Below, piece by piece: positions 47,489-60,012 of a stretch of DNA of 64,000 bases. How positions within the stretch are numbered: the first letter of the stretch is position 1; every line of letters starts with the position of its first letter. Both the position numbers and the translations under genes were made by a program. This stretch comes from Lamellibrachia satsuma (taxonomy: Eukaryota > Annelida > Polychaeta > Sabellida > Siboglinidae). The notes beneath the pieces were generated by a model. That model ran no database searches. It was not told the origin of the DNA and saw only the letters and a program-made list of their open reading frames with translations. Location: contig BSQZ01000036.1 in assembly GCA_033239005.1 (NCBI GenBank), forward strand, positions 862,501-926,500, in the 5' to 3' direction.

Positions 47489-49861
47489 GTGTGTGTTGCA
47501 GGGGGAAAGTTGTGTTTTGTGGCAAAAGGAGGTCTGCGGTTGGTGCTGTGCAGCTGTACTGAGATCGAGGCAGCACTTAGAGAGTGCCACGATGATCCGG
47601 GAAATGGGGGTCATCGGGGCGTGATGGTTACTTTGAAAAAACTGGAGGTCACCTACTACTGGACTACGATGGCAAAAGATGTGATATATTGGGTAAGTTA
47701 AACATACTATCTTTATAAATGTAATTGGAGTGCAAATTGCCATAACAGCATGAGTGATATGTTAAGCCTGTGTAGTGTTACAGAGAATGTGCCACTATGT
47801 CATAACTTTATTGTACTTTGCTAGTGCTGGTGAAACTATTACATCATCGGGTAATGACGTCAACAATTTAGCATTGTGATTATTTATTTTCAGGCTTTCA
47901 GCGATTAAACTCGCATTCTGTGTTATATAATTTGCGAATTGTGAATTTATCAAAATGTCTTCTGATTCATTCTTTCAGTGATTAAACTTGCATTCTGTGT
48001 AGCATAATTTTTATAGTGAATTTAACAAAATGTCTTCTGATTCTTTTCTATTTCACATCGTAAGTGAAAGCGTGCCCGCAGTGCCAGCACATGCACAAAA
48101 TGAAGACTGTGGCTCCCGAGCTTCAGCTCATCAAAACAGATGGTACCTGGGATGTAGTAGGTATCGACCTGATGGGGCCTTACTTCGAAACAGAACGTGG
48201 CAGTAAATACATTTTCACTGCAACTGATTTGTTTTCCAAGTTTGTCTTCGCAGGGCCGATTAATGTACTAATAGCACTGCACAGTTCTGTTTGGCTTTCA
48301 ATCATATTGTGTGTCCACTCCTATATGCACGGTTTATTACTGACCTTCACACATCCATTTATGGACATGGTAAATGACACTATAGGCTAACTTTGTTATC
48401 AGCCCTCACTGTAACCAATTGAACTGACTTTCTTCAAATACTATTGCATTTATATTTTATGCATTATGCAGTCTCTTTTCTATGGTACTGTACATCTGAC
48501 GGTGTTAACATTGGCGCTGTTTTGGGCAATATTATCTACCTTCCTGGCTTCCCTTGGACGTATGCTTTATATGTGGATTACAGTATATGTATCTGTCATG
48601 GCAAATGTATGAAGTGGAAATGTACAATAATGTTCAATGATGAATTCTGATTGACAATGACAGAGCAAAGCTGCAGGGGATGTCAGTGCTGCCATCACTG
48701 ACCTCTTCTATTCCTACGGGCCGCCACAACGCGTCCTGAGCGACCAAGGTCGTGAATTTATAAATGAGATATGGCACAAATACACAACTGAATTTGCTTT
48801 CAGCCCAATAACATTGTTTTCATTTCAAGTAAAATTGAATCCACAATTTATCATTGCCGATTAGAACAACGAGATGACTTATTATATGTGAAACTACATT
48901 ACGTTGGATTGATGCATTATAAAAAAAATTATGTGGATTATGTATGTTGTCCATGCTAATCAAGCTATCTTATCGTTGTTTATCGTGCAGTAATTGATTA
49001 CGGTTTTCTGTTGTCAGCTCAATGATCACATCTTGAAGGCATTTGGGGTGCGCCGCTCCGTAACATCAGCCTACCATCCGGCCTGTAACGGGCAAGACGA
49101 ACGCACAAACAGGTCAATTGGTGCCGCAATTTAAAAATACATAAACACGTAAGTATTCTGTAAGTGAAACCATTAATGAAAAATTCTACAACTATGATTT
49201 AAAGATGTCATGTTGTTATAGACCTTCATTCATTTTGCTTACAAAAAATCGTAACAAAATTAAATTAATAAATTGTTTAATTATAAGTTTTGAACTTAAA
49301 TTGTGATGCACTAATAATTTCTTCATTCCCTGTCTTCGGGGTGAGGCTACCTTGGATATATCAATACTCTGCTGAATCAAGTAGAAGAATGGTGGATATA
49401 AGTAGTATTGAATGACTGAGAAAGGTTTGGCAATAAATCGTATTGTATACATTTAATTTGCACAGAATATGTATGCTGAATGCAACTTTCCAAACCTTGT
49501 TTGGATGGCATTATTATTCCCAGAGATATCCTATTTGTAAATTGTATTAATTTTTTTTCTGCCTTTACAGATTCAAGAAAACATCAGCTGCTGCACTCGT
49601 TTCGACTACCACCCGCCCAGCTGCTGCAATCGTGACGACTACCACCCGCCCAGCTGCTGCAATCGTGGCGATTACCACCCGCCCAGCTGCTGCAATTGTT
49701 ACGACTACCGCCTGCCCAGCGATGACTGCCTCACTGCTGCCAGTGCCAACCAAGAGGCCACACATCAAAAACGCTAAGGTTGTGGGTTCGTCAAAACAGC
49801 AGCGTGTGGACTTCGTTTTAGAAGAGTTCAGTATGCTGACAGACGACCACTACAATTGCTG
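47489..49861 (+). pseudogene. Intron-containing Ginger-like integrase (decayed)
   Basis: Exon-like segments in order. 47489-47692: zinc finger start CHDDPGNGGHRGVMVTLKKL, donor TATTGG|gtaagt. About 48064-48261: finger end CPQC and DDE core TDGTWDVVGIDLMGPYFETE (first Asp), SKYIFTATDLFSKFVFAGPI. 48664-48768: AAGDVSAAITDLFYSYGPPQ then RVLSDQGREFINE (second Asp). 49018-49148: HILKAFGVRRSVTSAYHPAC then NGQDERTNRSI (Glu). 49571-49861: Thr/Ala repeats and a linker. Finger plus DDE is the layout of Ty3 integrases and of Ginger transposases; introns and the protease behind it point to Ginger. Decay: exon 2 acceptor has lost the frame, exon 3 donor reads atatgg, TAA at 49132-49134. Confidence 0.8.
49571..49745 (+). 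repeat. 33-base coding repeat (AAAIVTTTTRP)n
   Basis: Four 11-residue repeats (AAALVSTTTRP, AAAIVTTTTRP, AAAIVAITTRP, AAAIVTTTACP) in the linker between integrase and protease parts of the Ginger-like remnant. Confidence 0.85.
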
Positions 49862-49879
49862 AAGAAGTAATTTCCCGGA

Positions 49880-50290
49880 ATGGCCGGCTTGCAAAACCCA
49901 GTTCTCGGTGCCGTTCTGCAGTTCGCTGTTGCGAGTGGACCGTTTGTGCAGGTACTGCATGATGGAGAACTGCACTGGGTGACTGTCGCCACTCCACCAC
50001 CCCATGTGGATGCAGATGTCATTGTTTATGACTCGCTCAACAGAAGTGTCAACATGCACTGCAAAATGCAGATTGCATCACTGCTGTCAACAACACACTC
50101 AACAATCAGGTGTGTTGTTGACACCAGTCAGCGACAGAGTGGGACTTTGACTGTGGGCTCTACGCCATTGCAGCAGCGACATCTGTGTGTTATGAGGAAT
50201 TCCCCAGTGGCGAGTACGATCAGGCTGCAATGCGTGGACACTTGCGAACCTGCATTGAACGTGGTGTCATGACACACTTCCCAAGCAGCA
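49880..50290 (+). pseudogene. ULP1/C48-type cysteine protease domain, frameshifted
   Basis: Reads MAGLQNPVLGAVLQFAVASG, then GELHWVTVA (catalytic His), VIVYDSLNRSV (Asp), VVDTSQRQSG (oxyanion Gln), and in the next frame DCGLYAIAAATSVCYEEFPS (Cys at 50152-50154) and YDQAAMRGHLRTCIERG. The His-Asp-Gln-Cys order is that of ULP1-like SUMO proteases. One base is missing between the Gln and Cys segments and another at about 49878, so it is inactive as it stands. This protease is a known companion of Ginger-type integrases; its role there is not established. Confidence 0.82.
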
Positions 50291-50756
50291 TGAGGTTAGA
50301 CTTAATGTATAACTTAATAATTTTAGCCATTGCCATGATATTGAAGAGTACGGGTGTTAGTTCACACATGCATTTATATAACGCGAGTGGGATCTTTAAT
50401 TTCCCTTGGAATAAACAGTAGATGTAAAATATATGCATATGATAATTATACATGTGTACTTATATATTCAATGTGGTTGAAATATATTGAAAGATACTGG
50501 TATAGTTTAGATGTTTTCATGTAGGAAATTGTTGACAATTTATGCTGATTCTTTTGGTTGGATAGGCTGTAATATTTTCACCAAAATATAATAAAAACCA
50601 CATTCTCTGATATTATACATACTCAGCAAATGTTTCACTTTGTTTGGATAGGTCTGCAGACACATGTGCACATCGGCACATTCTCACAGAAAAAGTGCTA
50701 CGTTAAGGTAAATGTCTGTTTTATAGTTTGGTGTTTTATCGTTTTCATAACACAAT

Positions 50757-51298
50757 ACAGTAGTACCTGCCTTCAACGGACACTTCTGTATCCAAGCAAA
50801 AGTGTCCCTACATGGCAGGTGTCCCGTCATCGGAGGGACAGGCATGGCGGAGTGGAGGGCTGAAATAAGGCGCGTTAGGTGTTCCTATGTCTGCCACCAG
50901 GGTGCTACTAACCAACAGCGATCGCCGCCCGCTGCTCCAAATCCAGGTGTGCTTGCAGCACTGTCTTATATGGCAATATGCAGTTTATAGAGCTTATTAA
51001 ACGAGTCAACTACCATCAGCGTGTATTATGTTTAAATGTCACACCCTGTTTAATCGTTAACTGAACTAATAGGCCTACGAATCGAAAATAATAACCTGGA
51101 TTTGAGCATTGAAAATAATGATTACTGTCCGCCTTAGCAGGGACAGAAAACCAAAATATCCTGTCCGCTGTCCGCGTTCACCAGGTGTCCCCTCATCAGA
51201 GGGACATTAACATGGTAAAACAGTCCGTACATTGAGAAAGTGTCCCACCAAAGCAGGTGTCCGCTCATCGGAGGGTCCGTTGAAGGCAGGTACTACTG
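50757..51298. mobile_element. pogo/Tigger-like MITE, ~540 bases
   Basis: Terminal inverted repeats cagtagtacctgccttcaac (50758 on) and the exact complement ending at 51298, flanked by TA on both sides. Subterminal 'gtgtccc' and 'catcggaggg' words repeat inward on both arms. No transposase. Confidence 0.88.
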
Positions 51299-51751
51299 TA
51301 GTGAGAAATTATTGTTCTTGTCATTATGACTAAAATGTCTGTGCATCATTATGCAGGCGATTTCCAAACAAACAGATCACATGTGCTTAGGTACGTATCC
51401 TAATTAAAGGTGCTTAATCAATTTGTTTTTTGTTTTGGTGCATTTTTGTCCAATTCAACAACAGGAATAAATATCGGGCTTTTGACATGCCGCGATAACG
51501 CACTTTGCTGAAAGTGATCATTTTTGCACCGATAAACCTGATAACGAGTTGATGCAGTTTTTGTTTGCAGACAAATTGTTGTTTTGTTGTTGCAAATTAG
51601 ACTTAAGTTTATGTTCATCTAATCTTTTGTTGTGACGGGTCACTTTAACGGTCATTCTGTTGCATGTTTAGTTTAAGACCACAGATTTTTGTAGTATGTT
51701 TTTGACAGATAGGTAAGTACTATCCAACATTCTTCTTTATAACTATAAATA

Positions 51752-51930
51752 CAGTCAACCTTGCATACGTCGGACTCGCCTAAGTCATATCTTCGCTCAG
51801 CTTGGACAGAAACGGTTGACTTGTAATGTATTTATTTCCCATACGAAATCTATGTCTAAGTCGGATCTTCACCTAACTCGGATTAAATCGCTTGGTCCCT
51901 TTGATTCCGACTTATGTTAGGTTTACTGTC
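51752..51930. mobile_element. pogo/Tigger-like MITE, ~180 bases
   Basis: 5' end cagtcaaccttgcatacgtc and 3' end whose complement reads cagtaaacctaacataagtc; TA on the left, degraded on the right. Internal 'aagtcggatcttc' repeats. A different family from 50757-51298. Confidence 0.78.
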
Positions 51931-52150
51931 AAGTCTACACTTGTCAAGGGCTAGAAATACATCAAATAATCTACTTGTCCGCAGGCAGTTATAATAAAAA
52001 AAGACATTTTCTGACAACTGGTATTAATTTAGAGCCCAGCGTTTGTAGTGAATTATCTAATACAGTGTGCAAATGATTTCTTTAAAGCTGTTTGTTTTCA
52101 GTATTGTCATCTGTTCTTTTACATGTACAAATCCCATGATTTTTTTTCAG

Positions 52151-52613
52151 ATTTCCTTTCACTGGACGATGACTTGGTGGAGTGGAATCCTGACAAAGTT
52201 GCCCCACATGTACAAGAGGCCTACGCTCTCGTTACAACATGCACAAAGAGACAGTTTGCTTAAGACAATAATGGTAACCGTAAAATGGCAAATTCAAACA
52301 CTTCATAACTTGGCTAATATTTAATGGATTTTGATGAACTTTCCATAAATTTTAGTATGGACATCTATCATGCAAATTATATATTATATCGTCCCTAATT
52401 GATTTGCATAACCCTCATTTTCATATCCAAATGTAGAAATGTGACTATTAAAATACATGTCTGCCAATGTCACTCTATAATACAGCAGTCACATATTAAT
52501 GGAATTTTGCAGGGTTTTAAATTATAAGATGTTAAATTTTTATATGTGTTTACAGGTGAGGGACATTATGCTCAGCGACCTTCATGACATGTTCACATTC
52601 CAAGAACCCAAGT
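52151..52613 (+). other. Two weak exon-like islands
   Basis: 52151 on: acceptor ttttttttcag and peptide FLSLDDDLVEWNPDKVAPHV then QEAYALVTTC. 52556-52613: acceptor gtgtttacag, peptide VRDIMLSDLHDMFTFQEPK and donor CCCAA|gtaagt. They may belong to one plus-strand gene or to the transposon remnant upstream. Function unknown. Confidence 0.3.
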
Positions 52614-52649
52614 AAGTTAGCTATTATAATATATATTATAATTAGGGGG

Positions 52650-53689
52650 TATGACACCAGTATGTGGGGAGCAGGTAGCCACTTTGTACTATAACAGTCG
52701 TTTGTGATATTTGTTTAGTGGCCCAGTGCATTAGCAACATTGTGTAACAAATTTGGACAGAATAGTTATATTTTGGTTGTGTCACAGCCACTGGAAGCAT
52801 TGCGTTGGTCAGCATTTTCAAATTTGGCCGCAATGGATATTTGATCAAGTGATACCCCTTTTTAGTGGCGTATCAAAATCATGCTATTCACCTTGTATCT
52901 TATCAACTAGAAGCATGAAAGCAGTCACATAAACAATAAAATTTGACAAACCTGTCAAATTGGAAACTCATTCGTATATCTGAAGAGACAGTAAACAGGC
53001 TTCATTGGATCGAAATGCTCTTGAAATCTAGTGTGCATGATTTATCAAGTGTCAATATCAACCAATTAAAAAAAAATTATGTGACTGTTTTTCAGCTGAT
53101 ATTATGGGCAAGGTATTGTTTAGACTTTGTTGGTAAACAGATAATAATGACTTGACAAGCAGGAGTGTTCTATAATGTGTCTACATATATATTGTGCTGC
53201 AACTTGATATTTTACAGTTTCTGAAACAAAAAATTCCTATTAATGTCGCTGCCAAACCTGTTCTATAGCACAGAAGACCAAGACTAGTAGAGCCTAAAGG
53301 AAACATGACACTTCCCATGCATGCACACAAACAATAGCTAAGACCAACTAAAAGGATAATAGCCTGGCCCTAGCTGTTCTGTTCAGTGTCTGTGGGTGTG
53401 TTGGGGGGAGTGGTGTTTGGAAGGGTGAGCGTTTGTTGTTGCAGCTGCATTGACTTAAATTATTCTGTGTGTCGTACAGTGTTACTAATCTTGGCTAGAT
53501 AAAGCTCTAAATTTTTGCCATTTTGTTTATATGCATCAAGACAGCAACAACACCTTCTCGTGGTTCCTACTGTGGATCACAACAGCAAACTTTGCTGTCG
53601 TGTGGACTAAGAACAGCGTGCACAGGCATTATCTTGTAAATATTAATTGTGTTTCTTTTATACTGAGGGGCTTGACATGTCTAAAGGGA
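52650..53689. other. Unassigned spacer
   Basis: No supported feature. Confidence 0.4.
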
Positions 53690-54345
53690 AATGTGGTTGA
53701 TACCAAATAAATATTCAACTGCCACATTATTCACACAGCTTGACGTCTAAAATGATGGCGATATGGAGCCTGTTTGTTATGAAGGAAACATATTTGCCTT
53801 CGTTGCAGTATTGGCAGTTGCAGTCCGACCCATGTTTGCTATTGTGACCGACTATGTGCAGCGCAAACATCATCTGTCTTGGGGATGGTCTACAACTGAG
53901 CCTCCTTTAATGTCTCTGGCATTTCAAGAGTTACCTCTTTGACAGCCTAAACAATGTTGGTTAGTGCAACAAGGTAATGAACATAGCAAGTTACATGCTC
54001 TCATTGATATCTCATTGTTTTTCCAGTGGTATAATAGTTTTGTATGTTAGTATGCTGAATCAAACCCCTAAGAATGTAGAATATTATATTACATAACATA
54101 GTAGCTGCCACACCATCTTGGGACCACTACCTGAATAAATGAATTCACATGGACAATACATGCTCCCGTATGTTTAATTGCACATGTCCAAAATTGCTTC
54201 TTTCATAAATATATACCTTGTACAGATATACATTGGGCTTTTAGAATCATTCTTACAAATACCTGTCTTAGCTTTTCACTTTGTCGTGTTTCACGTGTTG
54301 TGTCATAAACTGTTGAATAACAACAGCAGATTATTAGGTAACAAT
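53690..54345. repeat. Dispersed unclassified repeat, copy B (inverted relative to copy A)
   Basis: Reverse-complement match to 16035-16668, about 37 kb away, end to end. Confidence 0.85.
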
Positions 54346-54605
54346 TTCTGCTTGAATATAGATGTATGTAGACTTTTGCTTATGCCTGGCTGGCACACTG
54401 CGTCGGCAACTGCCAGCAATCATGAAGGAGTGGTTTGCACCACTCTGTCTGTGTGAATAACAACAACAGATTACTGCTTGAAGATAGATGTATGTTAGGT
54501 CAGGGCATTTATCAAGTCCTGGCCGTAGACTTTTGCTTATGCCTGGCCAGCACTCTGCGTCGGCAACTGCCAGCAATCATGAAGGAGTGGTTTGCACCAC
54601 TCTGT
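54313..54605. repeat. ~146-base tandem duplication
   Basis: gaataacaac, agatagatgtatgt, gacttttgcttatgcctggc and tgcgtcggcaactgccagca with tcatgaaggagtggtttgca occur twice in the same order. The first unit overlaps the end of dispersed repeat copy B. Confidence 0.9.
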
Positions 54606-55049
54606 CAAAGTCATCCTGGCTTACTCGTGGCAACCAATCCCCACTGCTAACCCCATTGGGTTCCTGTTGGATTGTGGCATCTGATGGTTTGTGGTAACAG
54701 TGGCCACCCTTGAAGCCGCCAACCTTCATCTTAATTCCACCAGCAGGTGGACATTTCTCCTCACTCTTTCTACTACTACTACTATTCTACTACTACTACT
54801 CTACCACTACCACTACTACTACTATAATGTATTGTCTCCTCCATTGTAAAATTCCTGGTAAATCCAAGAAAATTACCAATGAAACTGCGGTGGGGACATG
54901 TTCACATTAGTTCTGCTGAATTTAACATTCTTCGGCAATGAAGCGGTTGTTAAGACTGTGTGATGTCATCTGAAGTGCTGGATTTCCCATACGCATTTCT
55001 GTTATTCCTTGAAGTGTTGCTCGTTCATCATCTGCCATATCCAGTCACG

Positions 55050-56215
55050 TAAATACTGTGTACTCCATCTCTCATGAGTAAATGCTGTGGCCTCCATCTC
55101 TCATCAGCAAATGCCGTATACTCCATCTCTCATAAGTGAATGCTGTGTACTCCATCTCTCTAGTGTAAATATTGTGGATTCTATCTCTTATGAATAAATG
55201 TCATGTACACCATCTCATGAGTAAATGCTGTGTACTCCATCTCTCATAAGTACATGATGTGGACTCCATCTCTCACGAGTAAATGCTGTGTACTCCATAT
55301 CTTGTGAATAAAAGCTGTAGACTCCATCTGTCATGAGTAAATGCTGTAGATTCCATATCTCATGAGTAAGTGGTATGGATTTCACCTGAGAAAATGCTGT
55401 GGATTAGTGGTGAAGATGAAGGGGAAAAAATCGACAACCGGTATCCGCACCAGTTTCACACCGTACTAAATGGAAAAGGAAGAGAGCAACAATTGCGTAT
55501 CTCATGTAAATGCTGTGGACTCTATCTGTTGTGAGTAAATGCTGTGGACTCCACCTCTCATGAGTAAAAGCTCTGGAATCCATCTCTCACAAGTAAATTC
55601 TGTAGATTCCATCTCTCACGAGTAAATGCTATGTATTCCATCTCTCATGAATAAATGGTGTGGACTCCATCTCTCGTGAGCAAATGCTGTGGACTCTATA
55701 TCTCAATCTCTCTCATGAGTAAATGCTGTAGACTCCATCTCTCGTGAGTAAATGCTGTGGACTCCATCTCTCATGAGTCAATGTTGTGTACTCCATCCCT
55801 CTCATGAGTCAATGCTGTGTACTCCATCCCTCTCATGAGTCAATGCTGTGCACTTAATCTCTCATGAGTAAATGCTGTATACTCCATCTCGCATAAGTAA
55901 ATGTTGTGTATTCCATCTCTCACAAGTAAATGCTGTGTACTCCATCTCTCGTGTGTAAAAGCTGTGGACTCCATCTTTTGAGAGTCAATGCTGTGGAATC
56001 CATATCTAGTGAGTAAATGCTGTGGACTCCACTTCTCATGTGTAAATGCTGTGGACCAGTGATGAAGAAGAATGTGAAAAAAATCGACTACAGGTATTTG
56101 TCCCAGCCTCACCCAGGACTACAGGGAAAAGGAGGAGAGCAACAATTCCATCTCTCGTGTATAAATGCTGTGGACTCCATCTGTCATGAGTAAATGCTGT
56201 GTACTCCATCTCTCA
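55050..56215. repeat. 29-base minisatellite with higher-order structure
   Basis: About 35 diverged copies of ctgtggactccatctctcat + gagtaaatg. Two interruptions of about 85 bases at 55408-55495 and 56060-56148 resemble each other (gaagat/gaagaa, aaaatcgac, gagagcaacaatt), so blocks of the array have themselves duplicated. Confidence 0.93.
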
Positions 56216-56240
56216 CGATTAACTGCACAAGAATCCAAGA

Positions 56241-56299
56241 TGCAGTTAGCAGAATTTACTGGAGTCCAAGATGCAATTCAGTAAATTCTGCTAACTACA
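56241..56299. repeat. Short perfect-stem hairpin
   Basis: gcagttagcagaatttactg faces cagtaaattctgctaactac with an 18-base loop; one mismatch. It directly follows the 29-base minisatellite. Confidence 0.85.
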
Positions 56300-56379
56300 T
56301 CACAAGAGAATGCAAATGAATGAATGAATGCTGTGGCATAGGTGAGCGAGTAGATAATGTAGATGTTTTGTTGATAGGG

Positions 56380-56551
56380 CAAGCATATGGTGGACGCGGA
56401 TGGTGCGGAGAGGTTCAACAACATGTTCCATGAGAATATGATGTTACACACAGCGTGAAACCGCTACAACAAACAGTCGACGGCATGACAGCCAAGAACA
56501 TCGTCTTGCTGGCCGAGCACAACACAGTAATGATTGCCAGTGGTGACGGTA
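56380..56551 (+). other. Exon-like island with frameshift
   Basis: Acceptor ttgttgatag, peptide GKHMVDADGAERFNNMFHEN, then in the next frame VKPLQQTVDGMTAKNIVLLA and EHNTVMIASGD to a donor GACG|gtaaga. No family recognised. Confidence 0.35.
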
Positions 56552-56559
56552 AGAATGAA

Positions 56560-59500
56560 CTTTGGCATTTCGTTTAAGTTTGAAGTTGGGTAAAAGCACT
56601 TTTATTGACTAAACACAAATATGTTTGAAGATTGCGTTCGAAAGCAATACGTTCCAAATGGCTAGTGGATTAGGAAGCCATTGGCTTGTAATCCACCATT
56701 ATCATACAGTTTTCAGTGTAGAATTATCAGAGACGTGTTATACATATTGGCAATATGTACTAATGTATATACTTAATATATATATATATATATATGCCAA
56801 TCGCAACCGGGGTAACTAACTGCCAATATGTTGCCTTGCTATTCGATGCTCCCATTTGCTCGGGAAAATTAATTCCTTGACGTATCTTGGAGTAAAGAAC
56901 AATTTGTTCGTTCTTTAGCCACTGCTCAACTAACCCTCCCTTGGGCCTCGGGTGGCTCAACTAGCCCCGTTTCAACAGTTGAACTTTTTTAATTAATGCG
57001 TGAAGTAATGTCAACAATTGTCTTCCCTGTGCATAATTAAAACACCTGTAAGTGCATAGACAATAAAGTCTGGTCACATGCTTTGTCGCCTTTGATAGTT
57101 TACTCAATAGCAGACAATAATCACAATCACCAAAAGTTTTTTTAAATATAAAAAAACATACTTTTAACTCACATTTTCTGGCCGTTGTGACAAATGTCAC
57201 CTAATGTATGTCAATCGTGTTCTAATAACATGTTCAATCACTGCGTGGTACCAAGTAACTCTCGCTGCTGCTGTTTCTTGGGAAACATGGGTGGCTCAAC
57301 TAACCCAGTGCCGTGGCTCAACACTGCCTTCCCATATTCTTGACGTCTCTATAAAACGCACGTTTGCACATATAATATGTAGTAGTTCAATATGTTAGAT
57401 GGGAGACAGTTAAAAACAGAATTTAGCCAAGTAATGAATTAAATTGTTCTGTATCTGAAGAGATTGACAGTGTATATTTAGATATTGTAATAGAGTCATG
57501 TATATTCATGTCAACTGATTTGCAAATTTGTATGCTCTTGAAAGGGTGATTCTGTTGTTGTCTTGGTAGTTTGTTGTTGTTTTGTTTTGTTTTTGTTGCT
57601 GTAATTTACTCAAGACTTACTGAATACTGCACGCACTTGAAGATACTGACAGTGTGGATTCTGTGTAGTATAAATGTCAGCCGACTTTATTATAATTATA
57701 TTGTGATGCTCAGACATCAAACATACAATAAGCAAGATATGCTTGTACTTCTAGTGCCTTTTTGTGCAAATGTGCTCAAAGACGATTTAAACAGACTGAC
57801 AGCATGTATTGCGTTATTGTGTAAAAAAAGTTTTAGTTGAGACACCCAAGACCCAAGGAAGGTTTAAAGAATGAAGACGAGTATTCTTTACCCCAAAATA
57901 CATCAAGGAATTCATTTTTCCAAGCACATTGGGACGTCAGATAGCTACAAGACAACATAACAGCAGTTTGTTACACTGGCTGCGATTTACCTATAAGTCT
58001 ACATTAATTTAAGTATCTTGACTTATTAATTAAGTATGTAGACTTGTCAGAGTTGTACCCATTGGTTAGATGTGTTGGCTGAGTTGTTAAAAAATTTTTG
58101 TGCAAGACCTACGTAAATTATACTAATAATGCATTTACGCAACTTGCGCTGCACTGTGGCTCAACTTACATTACATCAAGTGTTCATTGAGCCAGCTTAT
58201 CAACACTATTTGAATCAGCTAGATATAATTATCTGTGCATGCTAGATATATTATCTTGGTATAAGATGATCTATTAATAATCATAGCATGCGAGTAAAAA
58301 CAATTTTGACTTATGAATATAATTGTGCCCTAGACATCAAAAAGAATGAAAAATGGCTCATCTAACACGTCCTTCCACTAATAATTAGAGCTTTCTAATT
58401 AAGAATAAAATAAAAAAAGTGCTAGTAAAATATTGCTGAATATTTTTTTTTAATTTACCAAAAAGACAATAGTTTGCAAACATGACTTTTTTTACTGGGG
58501 GCAAACTCTGAATGAATACAGAGGAAAAATTATAATATTAACAGTAAAACAGAGAAGTCATCTCCCTGCGGCTGTTATCCTACCTTATCACTTGGTGGCA
58601 CTGCTTAGCTTCACTTTTAAGCGCAAAACACGCATGAGTGGTGCCTCTTTGTTTCCTACACTCTTTGATTGTACTAACAACACCAAGACAACACGTCACA
58701 ACAAAATTCCATTCAAGACTATATTTACGTAAAATCACCAGAAATTATTTCCTGTATGCCTGTCTGGTTGGCATTCGTTCGCAATGACCCAGAGCTGTGC
58801 CATCATATTAATACAGATTCTATTTACAGAGACATAAATTACATCTGCTGAACAGTGCATGTAACCACTGGAAGAAACAGAAGAGACGTCAAACGGGCAA
58901 AATGCACTACAGTCTGTCCACTTACACGTCAGTTTTATGACAGTACGAAAACACAACTGACAATATTGTTCAATAAGCCACGAAATGCATTTTGCCGTCA
59001 CAGTGACTGGTCACATGAATCGGTCTGACTGGATCCACCAGGCCCACTTTCCCAGGAGAACACCTAGAAAAAGGAATGCTCCACAATTTACAACAGAACG
59101 TCAGCGAGACAACTGCAGCCATCTATAAGTGAAGCCACACATGGTGATAGCTGTGCTAAGTGGATCAATCAGTGTTGACCAGTAGACAGGGAACTTGCCA
59201 ACGAAAAGTACATCCTCCAATGTACAAGTAACAGTTCATTGCATCTCTAAAATTGCCTATATGGCAGAAGCTCCCTCGATTGAACGTCTGTAATTGTCGT
59301 CACTTATGGGCACAGTATATCACTAGTCTTACTTGTTGGTGGCTGCTTGACATGCATATATACACATTCAGCTTCATTCAGTGGGAAGTCCAGCATCTTA
59401 CAGACATCCCAGATGGTTGTAATGCAACATGATGGCACCACCAAGCAACATAGCCTTTCTTCCCTGTTCTCATTCACTGTTCATTTCTCCCTCTTTCCCT

Positions 59501-60012
59501 ATGCTTCCAAGAGTACCAAAAGCTATGCCGTGCTGCTGTACAACATCATAACACACAAAAACAGCTCCAGTGCGACATCTTGACATCATACATATCACAT
59601 GAGCAACATTATTCCGACTGAGCAATGATTAAGTTCGTGTAAATGCATTATTAATAGGAGCGATTAATTAGTTGACGTATATGAATAATTGTCTATGCTT
59701 CTGTACCCTTCAGTAGCATGGTTAGTATCGTATATTACAAAAGAAAACTGTTTAGGCATGCATTCACAAACACACACGTGCATGACACAATTACATTAAT
59801 CAAATCATTAATCAAAATCTCATGTCGATGAATCTGACAATCACTCAGAACTGGAGCCAGCACGGAATCCCCTGTTGTTGTGCTCGCAGAACTAATAAAA
59901 CGGCGACGGCAGTGCAGAGAATACCTTCGCACGGGGCATCGGCATAACACGGGATGATGAGTCGTAACGGAATGACTGGAGTGACCACACAATAGCGCTA
60001 TAGCAATGACAG
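56560..60012. other. Unassigned spacer and TRAPPC8 3' side
   Basis: No supported gene. The part next to 60013 should contain the TRAPPC8 3' UTR; I could not place its end. Confidence 0.4.
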
